A stretch of 5,106 bases of DNA from Cyclobacteriaceae bacterium (GTDB lineage: Bacteria; Bacteroidota; Bacteroidia; Cytophagales; Cyclobacteriaceae). The stretch lies in the NCBI GenBank assembly GCA_030637245.1, contig DAOVVI010000198.1, forward strand, positions 1 through 5,106, given 5' to 3'. The position numbers were made by a program, and so were the translations under genes. The notes beneath the pieces were generated by a model. The model saw only the letters and a list, made by a program, of their open reading frames with translations, did no database searches and was not told the DNA's origin. Below are positions 1-5,106 of this stretch, piece by piece; positions within the stretch are counted from its first letter, which is position 1, and each line of letters opens with the position of its first letter.

Positions 1-99
1 AACAGTAAGCCCTGAGGCGTCAGCAAAATAAAAGTTAATGGTTTCACTAAATCTTTGAGCTAACTCACTAATCACTTGTGTTTTCTCTTGCTTTGTCAT
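1..99 (-). CDS. rplJ: 50S ribosomal protein L10, N-terminal fragment (33 codons)
   Basis: Only the first 33 codons are in the window; the gene continues past the left edge. The visible protein begins MTKQEKTQVISELAQRF and continues through NFYFADASGLTV, which matches the L10 N-terminus (an 'E-K-x-x-V-I-x-x-L' helix, then the 'NFY-x-x-D-x-S-G-L-T-V' strand). L10 forms the base of the L12 stalk on the 50S subunit and carries the L12 dimers that recruit translation factors. The ATG lies one nucleotide after the rplA stop codon (TAA-A-ATG), so the two genes are almost certainly co-transcribed and probably translationally coupled. There is no Shine-Dalgarno sequence before the start. The family assignment also rests on the invariant rplK-rplA-rplJ order. 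The rest of the protein cannot be assessed here. Confidence 0.93.
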   Translation of the reverse strand, partial: MTKQEKTQVISELAQRFSETINFYFADASGLTV

Positions 100-100
100 T

Positions 101-799
101 TTATAAATCACTTACACTGTTTTGATCAATAGCAATCCCGGGGCTCATAGTGCTTGACAAATAAATACTTTTGATGTAAGTGCCTTTTGCTGAAGCCGGT
201 CTTAATTTCGAGACTGTATTTAACATTTCAGTGGCATTGTCAATAATTTTCTCTTTAGAAAAAGAGGCTTTTCCTATTGAAGTATGGATAATTCCAAATT
301 TATCAACTTTGAAATCTATTTTACCCATTTTTACTTCCTTAACCGCTTTCCCTATATCCATGGTAACTGTACCGGATTTTGGATTTGGCATTAGTCCTCT
401 GGGTCCTAAAATACGGCCAAGCTTACCAACTTTTGCCATTACCGGCGGCATAGTGATGATAACATCAATATCTGTCCAGCCACCCTCTATTTTTTTTATA
501 TAATCGTCCAGTCCAGCGTGATCAGCTCCGGCGTCTTTGGCTTCCTGCTCTTTTTCCGGAGTACAAAGTACAAGAACTTTCACATCCTTACCGGTTCCAT
601 GAGGAAGGGCAACCACACCTCGTACCATCTGATCCGCTTTTCTTGGATCCACTCCCAATCTGATGTCAAGATCAACAGAAGAATCAAACTTTGTACTTGT
701 TATTTCTTTCACGACTTCTGCTGCTTCAGAAAGAGGATAACTCTTCTGCAGATCGTGTTTTTCAAGTATCGCTTTCCTTTTTTTACTTACCTTACCCAT
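101..799 (-). CDS. rplA: 50S ribosomal protein L1
   Basis: A full-length L1 protein of 232 residues, the usual bacterial size. L1 binds 23S rRNA at the L1 stalk and helps move deacylated tRNA out of the E site; in many bacteria it also represses its own operon. The sequence shows the conserved '[23 protein letters not shown]' block around residues 39-61, then LPHGTGK at 65-71. The L1 signature, running from [13 protein letters not shown] to [11 protein letters not shown], spans about residues 121-145. The C-terminal '[17 protein letters not shown]' strand at about 206-222 completes the two-domain fold. The ATG follows the rplK stop by 12 nt; the spacer is AT-rich with no Shine-Dalgarno match. 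The stop is TAA. No frameshift or missing motif is seen. Confidence 0.98.
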   Translation of the reverse strand: MGKVSKKRKAILEKHDLQKSYPLSEAAEVVKEITSTKFDSSVDLDIRLGVDPRKADQMVRGVVALPHGTGKDVKVLVLCTPEKEQEAKDAGADHAGLDDYIKKIEGGWTDIDVIITMPPVMAKVGKLGRILGPRGLMPNPKSGTVTMDIGKAVKEVKMGKIDFKVDKFGIIHTSIGKASFSKEKIIDNATEMLNTVSKLRPASAKGTYIKSIYLSSTMSPGIAIDQNSVSDL

Positions 800-811
800 T
801 GTTTTATATCT

Positions 812-1255
812 TTAATTTGCCCAGGGCGCAATACCATTTACTCTCAATCCCATACTCCTTGCTGTTCCTGCAACCATTCTCATTGCTGATTCAACTTTAA
901 ATGCATTAAGATCTTGCATTTTCAATTCGGCAATTTTTCGTACCTGATCCCAGGTTACAGAGCCTACTTTGACCCTATTGGGTTCAGCAGATCCTTTTTT
1001 CAGTTTTGAATGTTCGAGTAATAAAACAGCTGCCGGCGGAGTTTTAATTACAAAATCAAAGGATTTATCTTTATAAATGGTTACTACTACAGGTAACAAT
1101 TGACCTTGTTTTTCTTGTGTTCTGGCATTAAACTGCTTACAGAACTCCATAATGTTAAGCCCCTTACTACCAAGAGCCGGCCCTACCGGTGGAGATGGAT
1201 TTGCAGCACCCCCCCGAATTTGTAGTTTTAAAAATCCATCTTTCTCTTTAGCCAT
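812..1255 (-). CDS. rplK: 50S ribosomal protein L11
   Basis: Complete L11 of 147 residues. L11 binds 23S rRNA at the GTPase-associated centre, touches EF-G and EF-Tu during factor turnover, and in many bacteria is needed for RelA activation. The N-terminal domain carries the proline-rich segment [18 protein letters not shown] (residues 15-32, with P20, P22 and P23) followed by [11 protein letters not shown]. The C-terminal RNA-binding domain shows [10 protein letters not shown] at about 71-80, the DLNAF motif at about 115-119 and the GTARSMG signature at about 130-136. The start ATG sits 4 nt after the nusG stop codon without a Shine-Dalgarno sequence. Codons 14-16 (Arg-Gly-Gly) lie on a run of seven G on the coding strand; the frame is intact. 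Confidence 0.98.
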   Translation of the reverse strand: MAKEKDGFLKLQIRGGAANPSPPVGPALGSKGLNIMEFCKQFNARTQEKQGQLLPVVVTIYKDKSFDFVIKTPPAAVLLLEHSKLKKGSAEPNRVKVGSVTWDQVRKIAELKMQDLNAFKVESAMRMVAGTARSMGLRVNGIAPWAN

Positions 1256-1259
1256 GATG

Positions 1260-1829
1260 CTAATCTTGTTTTTCTACTTGCATATAATTCAATTCGACTG
1301 GTGTATTTCTTCCAAAGATTTTCACCATCACATTCAATTTCTTCTTTTCGTCAAAGACTTCCTCAACAGTTCCGGTAAATCCACTGAATGGTCCATCCAT
1401 AACTTTAACAGACTCTCCTACGATATAGGTAGTATCAAATTTTTCCTCCATTTCCTCGGATTCATCAACTTTACCTAATATTCTGTTGATTTCCGCCTGT
1501 CGGAGAGGAACCGGTTCTTTAGAAGTACCCGCGCTATTATTACCTAAAAATCCAATAACTCCCGGAATACTATTTACGACGTGCATAGCTTCTCCATAAG
1601 AAAGGTCGGCAGAAACCAAAACATAACCCGGAAAAAAATTGCGCTCTCTGATTCGCTTTTTCCCATTGCGCATTTCATAAACCTTTTCAGAAGGGATGAG
1701 AATCTGAGGAATGTATTCTTCAAGCTTTTGACGCGAAATTTCGTTTTCGAGGTAGGTCTTTATTTTCTTCTCCTGCCCACTGATTACGCGAATCACATAC
1801 CATTTCAGATCACCCATTTGGATATTCAT
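1260..1829 (-). CDS. nusG: Transcription termination/antitermination factor NusG
   Basis: NusG binds RNA polymerase through its NGN domain, tunes elongation and pausing, and can link polymerase to the ribosome or to Rho through its KOW domain. The 189-residue protein shows the NGN domain at about residues 8-115, opening with [20 protein letters not shown] and including the family hallmark FFPGYVLV at 65-72. After an acidic linker ([11 protein letters not shown]) comes the KOW domain at about 135-187, with [22 protein letters not shown] and the closing '[15 protein letters not shown]'. Two starts are possible: ATG at 1829 ([10 protein letters not shown]), 5 nt after the secE stop, or ATG at 1817 (MGDLKWYV), which puts Met four residues before the conserved WYV, as I recall for many homologues. 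Neither has a Shine-Dalgarno sequence, so the upstream start is listed but not proven. Confidence 0.96.
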   Translation of the reverse strand: MNIQMGDLKWYVIRVISGQEKKIKTYLENEISRQKLEEYIPQILIPSEKVYEMRNGKKRIRERNFFPGYVLVSADLSYGEAMHVVNSIPGVIGFLGNNSAGTSKEPVPLRQAEINRILGKVDESEEMEEKFDTTYIVGESVKVMDGPFSGFTGTVEEVFDEKKKLNVMVKIFGRNTPVELNYMQVEKQD

Positions 1830-1834
1830 TCTAT

Positions 1835-2026
1835 TTAAAATTCAGTATAAAACCAACTCATTATGTTGTCAAAAACAAAATCGATGGCTCCTATAATAAC
1901 TGCAAAAATTAAAGACGCAACGAGAACCAAAACTGAACTGCTTTGCAACTCGTTATATTTTGGCCAAGTAACTTTGTTTCTTAGCTCGTCAATAGACTCT
2001 ACAATGAATTTTTTTAGCTTAAGCAA
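1835..2026 (-). CDS. secE: Preprotein translocase subunit SecE, TTG start
   Basis: SecE clamps SecY in the SecYEG inner-membrane protein-export channel. The 63-residue product is the short single-span form usual outside the Enterobacteria. It has an amphipathic N-terminal helix ([19 protein letters not shown], residues 4-22) carrying the diagnostic TWP motif (T20-W21-P22), then one membrane span at about residues 31-52 ([20 protein letters not shown]). The start codon is TTG at 2026-2024. The reading frame has a TAA five codons upstream and no ATG or GTG between it and the TWP helix, so a non-ATG start is forced. The gene begins only 19 nt after the tRNA-Trp 3' end, with no Shine-Dalgarno sequence, and ends 5 nt before nusG. 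Confidence 0.94.
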   Translation of the reverse strand: MLKLKKFIVESIDELRNKVTWPKYNELQSSSVLVLVASLIFAVIIGAIDFVFDNIMSWFYTEF

Positions 2027-2045
2027 TGTATCTATATTTTAGTAG

Positions 2046-2118
2046 CACGGGTGGAGAGACTCGAACTCCCAGCCAATGGTTTTGGAGACCACTACTCTAC
2101 CAATTGAGCTACACCCGT
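2046..2118 (-). tRNA. trnW: tRNA-Trp (anticodon CCA)
   Basis: A 73-nt cloverleaf. The acceptor arms ACGGGTG (2118-2112) and CACCCGT (2053-2047) pair fully, with discriminator G at 2046. The D arm is GCTCAATTGGTAGAGT. The anticodon stem-loop GTGGT-CTCCAAA-ACCAT gives anticodon CCA. The T arm is GGGAG-TTCGAGT-CTCTC. The 3' CCA is not encoded (the next bases are TACT), so it must be added after transcription. It is the first gene after promoter P2 and is co-transcribed with secE. Processing its 3' end would leave secE with an mRNA leader of only about 19 nt. A tRNA-Trp beside secE is also found in other bacteria. Confidence 0.98.
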
Positions 2119-2132
2119 ATTAAAACGGCCCG

Positions 2133-2164
2133 CAAAGATATTTAAAAAAATTTATAGAAACAAA
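2133..2164 (-). promoter_or_regulatory. Promoter P2 for tRNA-Trp-secE-nusG-rplKAJ (Bacteroidota sigma-A type)
   Basis: Read on the minus strand, TTTG at 2164-2161 is followed by a 20-nt spacer and TATCTTTG at 2140-2133. This matches the Bacteroidota primary-sigma consensus (-33 TTTG, -7 TAnnTTTG) in both elements and in spacing. Initiation would fall around 2128-2126, only about 8-10 nt before the mature tRNA-Trp 5' end. The bases from the -7 box to the expected start are GC-rich (CGGGCCG), in contrast to the AT-rich surroundings. The -33 box is formed by the last bases of the tuf terminator stem. The promoter is inferred from sequence only. Confidence 0.78.
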
Positions 2165-2197
2165 TGCGTTTCCTAAAAAAATTAAGAAACGCATTTG
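2144..2197 (-). terminator. Rho-independent terminator after tuf
   Basis: A perfect 12-bp inverted repeat, CAAATGCGTTTC at 2197-2186 and GAAACGCATTTG at 2172-2161 on the minus strand, encloses a 13-nt AT-rich loop. It is followed by TTTCTATAAATTTTTTT, which gives a U-rich tail ending at 2144. The stem begins 19 nt after the tuf stop codon. No T-rich tail follows the stem on the plus strand, so it acts for the minus-strand transcript. It should separate the tRNA-tuf unit from the tRNA-Trp-secE unit, though partial read-through is possible because the first T run is interrupted. Confidence 0.85.
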
Positions 2198-2216
2198 AAA
2201 AGAATTGCTATATTAA

Positions 2217-3404
2217 TCAGTCTAAGATTTCTGTAACCTGACCGGCGCCTACAGTACGGCCACCTTCTCTGATTGCAAACCGAAGACCTTTTTCCATTGC
2301 AACTGTACTGAGCAGATTAACCTCGATAGTAACATTATCTCCCGGCATAACCATTTCAACACCTTCCGGCAACATGATTTCACCGGTTACATCAGTTGTT
2401 CTTAAGTAAAATTGAGGTCTGTACTTATTGAAGAAAGGAGTATGTCTTCCTCCTTCTTCCTTTGAAAGTACGTAAACTTCTGCTTTGAAGTGATTGTGAG
2501 GAGTTACAGAACCCGGCTTACAGATTACCATACCTCTTCTGATTTCGTCCTTATCAATACCTCTAAGAAGCAGACCAGCATTGTCACCAGCTTCGCCTCT
2601 ATCCAGTATCTTTCTGAACATCTCAACACCTGTTACTGTTGACTTAAGATTTTCAGCTCCCATACCAAGTATGTCAACCGGATCTCCTGTGTTGATTATA
2701 CCTCTTTCAATTCTACCTGTAGCAACTGTACCTCTACCGGTGATTGAGAAAACATCTTCTACCGGCATCAGGAAATCTTTATCGATAGCTCGCTCTGGAA
2801 TCGGGATGTACTCATCAACAGCATCCATCAACTCCACAATTTTCTCAACCCATTTAGGCTCGCCATTTAATCCACCAAGAGCTGATCCCTGAATTACAGG
2901 AATATCATCACCGGGGTATTCATAGAAGCTGAGTAGTTCTCTTATTTCCATCTCAACAAGCTCCAATAATTCGTCATCATCAACAAGGTCAACTTTGTTC
3001 ATGAATACAACCAATGCTGGTACACCTACCTGACGGGCAAGAAGGATATGTTCCCTGGTTTGTGGCATTGGTCCATCATCAGCCGCAACGACTATGATTG
3101 CACCGTCCATCTGGGCAGCACCGGTAACCATGTTCTTAACATAGTCAGCGTGACCAGGACAATCAACATGCGCATAGTGTCTATTTGCAGTTGCATATTC
3201 AACATGAGCGGTATTGATAGTAATACCTCTTTCTTTTTCTTCAGGTGCATTATCGATTGAATCGAATTCCCTGATTTCTGATAACCCCTTTTCTGCTAAA
3301 ACTGTAGTGATAGCAGCTGTCAATGTAGTTTTACCGTGGTCAACGTGACCTATTGTACCGATATTAACATGCGGTTTCGAACGGTCAAAGGTTTCTTTAG
3401 CCAT
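2217..3404 (-). CDS. tuf: Elongation factor Tu
   Basis: EF-Tu is the GTPase that carries aminoacyl-tRNA to the ribosomal A site. At 395 residues it is full length. The G domain has the P-loop GHVDHGKT at 19-26, the switch I threonine in RGITINT (T62), DCPGH at 81-85 with catalytic His85, the guanine-specificity motif NKVD at 136-139 and SAL at 174-176. Domain II begins near '[25 protein letters not shown]' (about 211-235). Domain III ends with '[20 protein letters not shown]' (about 371-390). The ATG at 3404 gives the canonical [21 protein letters not shown]-terminus; there is no Shine-Dalgarno match. The stop is TGA. No promoter is visible in the 60 nt between tRNA-Thr and tuf, so it is probably transcribed with the upstream tRNAs from P1. 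Whether the genome holds a second tuf copy cannot be seen. Confidence 0.99.
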   Translation of the reverse strand: MAKETFDRSKPHVNIGTIGHVDHGKTTLTAAITTVLAEKGLSEIREFDSIDNAPEEKERGITINTAHVEYATANRHYAHVDCPGHADYVKNMVTGAAQMDGAIIVVAADDGPMPQTREHILLARQVGVPALVVFMNKVDLVDDDELLELVEMEIRELLSFYEYPGDDIPVIQGSALGGLNGEPKWVEKIVELMDAVDEYIPIPERAIDKDFLMPVEDVFSITGRGTVATGRIERGIINTGDPVDILGMGAENLKSTVTGVEMFRKILDRGEAGDNAGLLLRGIDKDEIRRGMVICKPGSVTPHNHFKAEVYVLSKEEGGRHTPFFNKYRPQFYLRTTDVTGEIMLPEGVEMVMPGDNVTIEVNLLSTVAMEKGLRFAIREGGRTVGAGQVTEILD

Positions 3405-3464
3405 TTTTGATAAATCTCGGTTTAGTTAAAAATTTAATTTTATGTTATAAATATAATTAATTCG

Positions 3465-3536
<72 letters not shown>

Positions 3537-3573
3537 TTGGTAAATTCCGGCCTTTTTGTTTTTGTATAAAATG

Positions 3574-3646
3574 AGCGGGAGACGAGGTTCGAACTCGCGA
3601 CCTACAGCTTGGAAGGCTGTCGCTCTACCAACTGAGCTACTCCCGC
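3574..3646 (-). tRNA. trnG: tRNA-Gly (anticodon TCC)
   Basis: A 73-nt cloverleaf. The acceptor arms GCGGGAG (3646-3640) and CTCCCGC (3581-3575) pair perfectly, with discriminator T at 3574. The D arm is GCTCAGTTGGTAGAGC. The anticodon stem-loop ACAGC-CTTCCAA-GCTGT gives anticodon TCC (Gly codons GGA and GGG). The T arm is GCGAG-TTCGAAC-CTCGT. No CCA is encoded (the next bases are CAT). It sits between tRNA-Tyr and tRNA-Thr, as glyT does in E. coli. Confidence 0.98.
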
Positions 3647-3667
3647 AATTTAGTAATTTTAAAACTC

Positions 3668-3686
3668 ATAAACTTCATAAGTTTAT
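3668..3686 (-). repeat. Short hairpin between tRNA-Tyr and tRNA-Gly
   Basis: A perfect 8-bp inverted repeat, ATAAACTT and AAGTTTAT, with a 3-nt loop, lies inside the 69-nt spacer between the two tRNA genes. On the transcribed strand it is followed by GAGTTTTAAAATT, too weak a T-tract for a confident terminator. It could be a processing or partial attenuation element, or chance pairing in AT-rich DNA. The sequence shows only the repeat; any role is inference. Confidence 0.4.
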
Positions 3687-3715
3687 AGTTAAAATATTAC
3701 CCTATTTATGCAACG

Positions 3716-3797
3716 TGGGGAGAGGAGGATTCGAACCTCCGAAGGCTGAGCCAACAGATTTACAGTCTGCCCCGTTTGACCGCTTCGGTATCTCCCC
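3716..3797 (-). tRNA. trnY: tRNA-Tyr (anticodon GTA)
   Basis: A class II tRNA of 82 nt with a long variable arm. The acceptor arms GGGGAGA (3797-3791) and TCTCCCC (3723-3717) pair perfectly; the discriminator is A at 3716. The anticodon stem-loop CAGA-CTGTAAA-TCTG gives anticodon GTA. The variable arm TTGGCTCAGCCTTC contains the GGCT/AGCC stem. The T arm is GGAGG-TTCGAAT-CCTCC. No CCA is encoded. It is the first gene of the tRNA-tuf transcription unit, about 65 nt after the predicted P1 start. Confidence 0.98.
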
Positions 3798-3800
3798 GGA

Positions 3801-3838
3801 ATTCAATTTTTAAAAGAACTTTTCCTTAAAAATTGAAT
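3801..3838 (-). repeat. Perfect 13-bp inverted repeat in the tRNA-tuf leader
   Basis: ATTCAATTTTTAA and TTAAAAATTGAAT flank a 12-nt loop. The element ends 3 nt before the mature tRNA-Tyr 5' end, inside the predicted P1 transcript. The stem has only two G-C pairs and no T-tract after it on either strand, so it is not a standard terminator. It may guide RNase P or other processing, or fold as an alternative to a second pairing just upstream (3854-3863 with 3824-3833). The repeat is seen directly; its role is inferred. Confidence 0.55.
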
Positions 3839-3868
3839 CAAAAAACCTACCCGATTTTTAAGGGAATG

Positions 3869-3899
3869 CAAAATTATACCCTTTTTTCTATTATTCAAA
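3869..3899 (-). promoter_or_regulatory. Promoter P1 for the tRNA-Tyr-Gly-Thr-tuf operon (Bacteroidota sigma-A type)
   Basis: On the minus strand, TTTG at 3899-3896 is followed by a 19-nt spacer and TAATTTTG at 3876-3869, matching the Bacteroidota -33/-7 consensus in both boxes and spacing. Transcription would begin near 3864-3861, giving a leader of about 65 nt before tRNA-Tyr. It is the only good match I found between the peptidase gene and tuf, so it probably drives all three tRNAs and tuf. Unlike P2, the stretch before the expected start is not GC-rich. Confidence 0.75.
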
Positions 3900-4128
3900 T
3901 ATTTAACTTCAATAATTCATGAAAATTTCTCGTATAGAGATAAGACATTGACTATCAGTTGAAATGGCAATTAGCAGCTAAAATATAATTTCTATATTCA
4001 GTCATTGAATTCAAGATCAATTGTGTTAATCTCAACTCATTATTAAGTATCAGTAATTATTTCCTGATTTATGAGGTTAAAGTAAATTATATCATTTTTA
4101 AATGATTGATTTATGACTCAAACAAATA
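3900..4128 (-). other. Non-coding gap between the peptidase gene and promoter P1
   Basis: This AT-rich stretch holds no plausible gene on either strand, and no tRNA T-arm or acceptor pattern. Three small features are visible. TGATTTATGA occurs twice in direct orientation (4065-4074 and 4107-4116). A 7-bp palindromic stem ATCATTT/AAATGAT lies at 4091-4106, just after the peptidase stop codon. A 10-nt palindrome TTGAATTCAA lies at 4005-4014. The stem at 4091-4106 is all A/T except one G-C pair and has no clean T-tract, so I do not call a terminator for the peptidase gene. I see nothing else in it. Confidence 0.6.
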
Positions 4129-5106
4129 CTATTCAAAGTATTCCCTGATCCGTGGATCCTGTTCGTTAGCCATGATTTCGTCCAAAATTTCCTGAACTCC
4201 CTGGTGGTCCGAAAGCAACTCTATAGATTGGTAAGCAGAAAGTCGGTTATAAAACTGATGATGATTTTGTGCAATTTCCTTCAGCTCTTTGATTCCATTC
4301 ATCACCTGTTCATCCGGAGCAGTGACCAGGTACATTCCAAATAATTTAATGAAATACCATAAGTCTCCGCTGCTATATCTGTTCAGTTTATCAGAAAACC
4401 AAAGGTATTGAGCATGATCCTGACGCTTGATAAAATAATCTGCAATGGAAGAAGTAATATTAAAGTTGGTCTCATCCATGAAATCCTGAACAACGGCATC
4501 TGCATCGGTAATCCCACTTTGCAGATAGGCATACAAGGATTGTCCGGCTATCGAATAGGATGAATCATAAAGGTTAGATTTGAATATGTCAATATATTTT
4601 GATTTTTCTTTGGACGCCAATACCGCAATTGCTCCTGCTTTAACTAAAGAATGCGGATCATTTAATGCCAGATCAACTATTAATTCTTCATTATTCGAAA
4701 AGAAATCAGTAGTGTCTTTTTCAAAAACCTGAAGTACTTCCTCTCTTATTACCCAAAACGGATCTAATAAAGCATTTCTAAGTACAATTTGCGAAATCGA
4801 ATCTTCCGGAATGTCTAGAAAATATTCCAACGCATCAATCCTGGCCCGTACATTTTCTCCGTAATGAGAAAATTGAAATTGATACTGTTCGGGAGTTTTG
4901 ATATGAGTGATTTCGCCTACCAATACATAATCGCTATCTATAATTACCAGTTCCGGATTCTTCACTTCATCAAATTCGAACTCCTGGTACGGTTTATCTA
5001 TTTCGATCGTGTACTGGGCTTTCCGCCCTTTTTCCCACACATCCAAAGATAAAGGCAATTTATAAACCGGATATAAAACAATATCCTGGTCCCGCCAAAG
5101 TGTAAC
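4129..5106 (-). CDS. Probable M1-family metallopeptidase (aminopeptidase), C-terminal fragment
   Basis: The frame is open to the window edge, so the true start lies outside. The visible part is 325 residues plus a TAG stop. Extending past the TTG at 5058 adds an N-terminal stretch VTLWRDQDIVLYPVYK that reads smoothly into LPLSLDVWEKG. Residues about 1-82 are strand-rich (AQYTIEIDKPYQEFEFDEV, PELVIIDSDYVLVGE), like the beta-sandwich after the catalytic domain of M1 peptidases. The remainder is helical with HEAT-like pairs, for example NVRARIDALEYF (85-96), WVIREEVLQVF (118-128) and SLVKAGAIAVLASK (153-166). M1 enzymes are zinc aminopeptidases, but the HEXXH site would lie upstream and is not visible. 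A non-peptidase HEAT-repeat protein is the main alternative. The gene ends 331 nt before tRNA-Tyr and is probably a separate unit. Confidence 0.72.
   Translation of the reverse strand, partial: VTLWRDQDIVLYPVYKLPLSLDVWEKGRKAQYTIEIDKPYQEFEFDEVKNPELVIIDSDYVLVGEITHIKTPEQYQFQFSHYGENVRARIDALEYFLDIPEDSISQIVLRNALLDPFWVIREEVLQVFEKDTTDFFSNNEELIVDLALNDPHSLVKAGAIAVLASKEKSKYIDIFKSNLYDSSYSIAGQSLYAYLQSGITDADAVVQDFMDETNFNITSSIADYFIKRQDHAQYLWFSDKLNRYSSGDLWYFIKLFGMYLVTAPDEQVMNGIKELKEIAQNHHQFYNRLSAYQSIELLSDHQGVQEILDEIMANEQDPRIREYFE

Noticed and set aside
295..302. A TAnnTTTG-like match (minus strand) inside rplA, as a possible internal promoter for rplJ
   Set aside because: There is no TTTG box 17-21 nt upstream, and single 5-of-8 fixed-base matches are expected by chance in AT-rich DNA.
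180..900. Plus-strand open frames at 180-503, 518-889 and 691-900
   Set aside because: These are antisense to rplA and rplK, with compositionally odd products (many Phe, Ser and Cys) and no recognisable domain.
1152..1838. Plus-strand open frames at 1152-1478 and 1581-1838
   Set aside because: These are antisense to rplK and nusG and have no domain or start context; they are shadows of the real genes.
2581..3260. Plus-strand open frames of 103 and 70 codons (2581-2892 and 3048-3260) antisense to tuf
   Set aside because: They lie wholly inside the strongly conserved EF-Tu gene, their products resemble no family I know, and they have no promoter or start context. They arise from the low stop frequency opposite conserved codons.
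3556..3813. An 85-codon plus-strand open frame reading MFLYKMSGRRGSNSRP and later GRGGFEPPKAEPTDLQ
   Set aside because: It is the antisense of tRNA-Gly and tRNA-Tyr. The GSNSRP and GGFEPP motifs are translations of reversed tRNA T-arms, a well-known false protein family.
4091..4106. Hairpin ATCATTT/AAATGAT as a terminator for the peptidase-like gene
   Set aside because: The stem is almost all A-T with a 2-nt loop, and no clean T-tract follows, so it is too weak to call.
4864..5052. A 62-codon plus-strand open frame
   Set aside because: It is antisense to the peptidase-like gene and has no recognisable features.
5056..5058. TTG as the start codon of the HEAT-repeat protein
   Set aside because: The frame stays open to the window edge, and the upstream residues VTLWRDQDIVLYPVYK continue the domain. 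The TTG is an internal Leu codon.

Overview
The window is a conserved bacterial translation/transcription locus, read entirely on the minus strand. It looks like Bacteroidota. The EF-Tu, L11, L1 and NusG proteins have the family's usual sequence style. The DNA is AT-rich, no gene start has a recognisable Shine-Dalgarno sequence, and two promoters match the Bacteroidota sigma-A consensus (TTTG, then about 19-20 nt, then TAnnTTTG). None of the four tRNA genes encodes its 3' CCA. A Cytophagales-like lineage is possible, but that is only an impression.

From right to left, in the direction of transcription: (1) 5106-4129 is the 3' part of a large protein, probably an M1-family aminopeptidase ending in HEAT-like helical repeats; its catalytic part lies outside the window. 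(2) 4128-3798 is a non-coding gap of 331 nt, empty except at its downstream end, which holds promoter P1 and a perfect 13-bp inverted repeat. (3) 3797-3465 is a tRNA cluster, Tyr(GTA)-Gly(TCC)-Thr(GGT). (4) 3404-2217 is tuf (EF-Tu), followed by a strong stem-loop terminator. (5) Promoter P2 starts inside that terminator and drives tRNA-Trp(CCA)-secE-nusG-rplK-rplA-rplJ; rplJ runs off the left edge.

The genes work together. EF-Tu delivers aminoacyl-tRNAs, four of which are encoded beside it. SecE is a translocon subunit and NusG is the elongation factor coupling RNA polymerase to the ribosome. L11, L1 and L10 belong to the L1 and L12 stalks of the 50S subunit, the sites of factor binding and E-site tRNA release. 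The layout parallels the E. coli thrU-tyrU-glyT-thrT-tufB / secE-nusG / rplKAJL region.

I see no undescribed system, mobile element, CRISPR array or defence gene. The points worth a second look are regulatory: the terminator/promoter overlap at 2133-2197, the forced TTG start of secE, mutually exclusive pairings in the tRNA-tuf leader, and the lack of intergenic room for an L10-type leader before rplJ.
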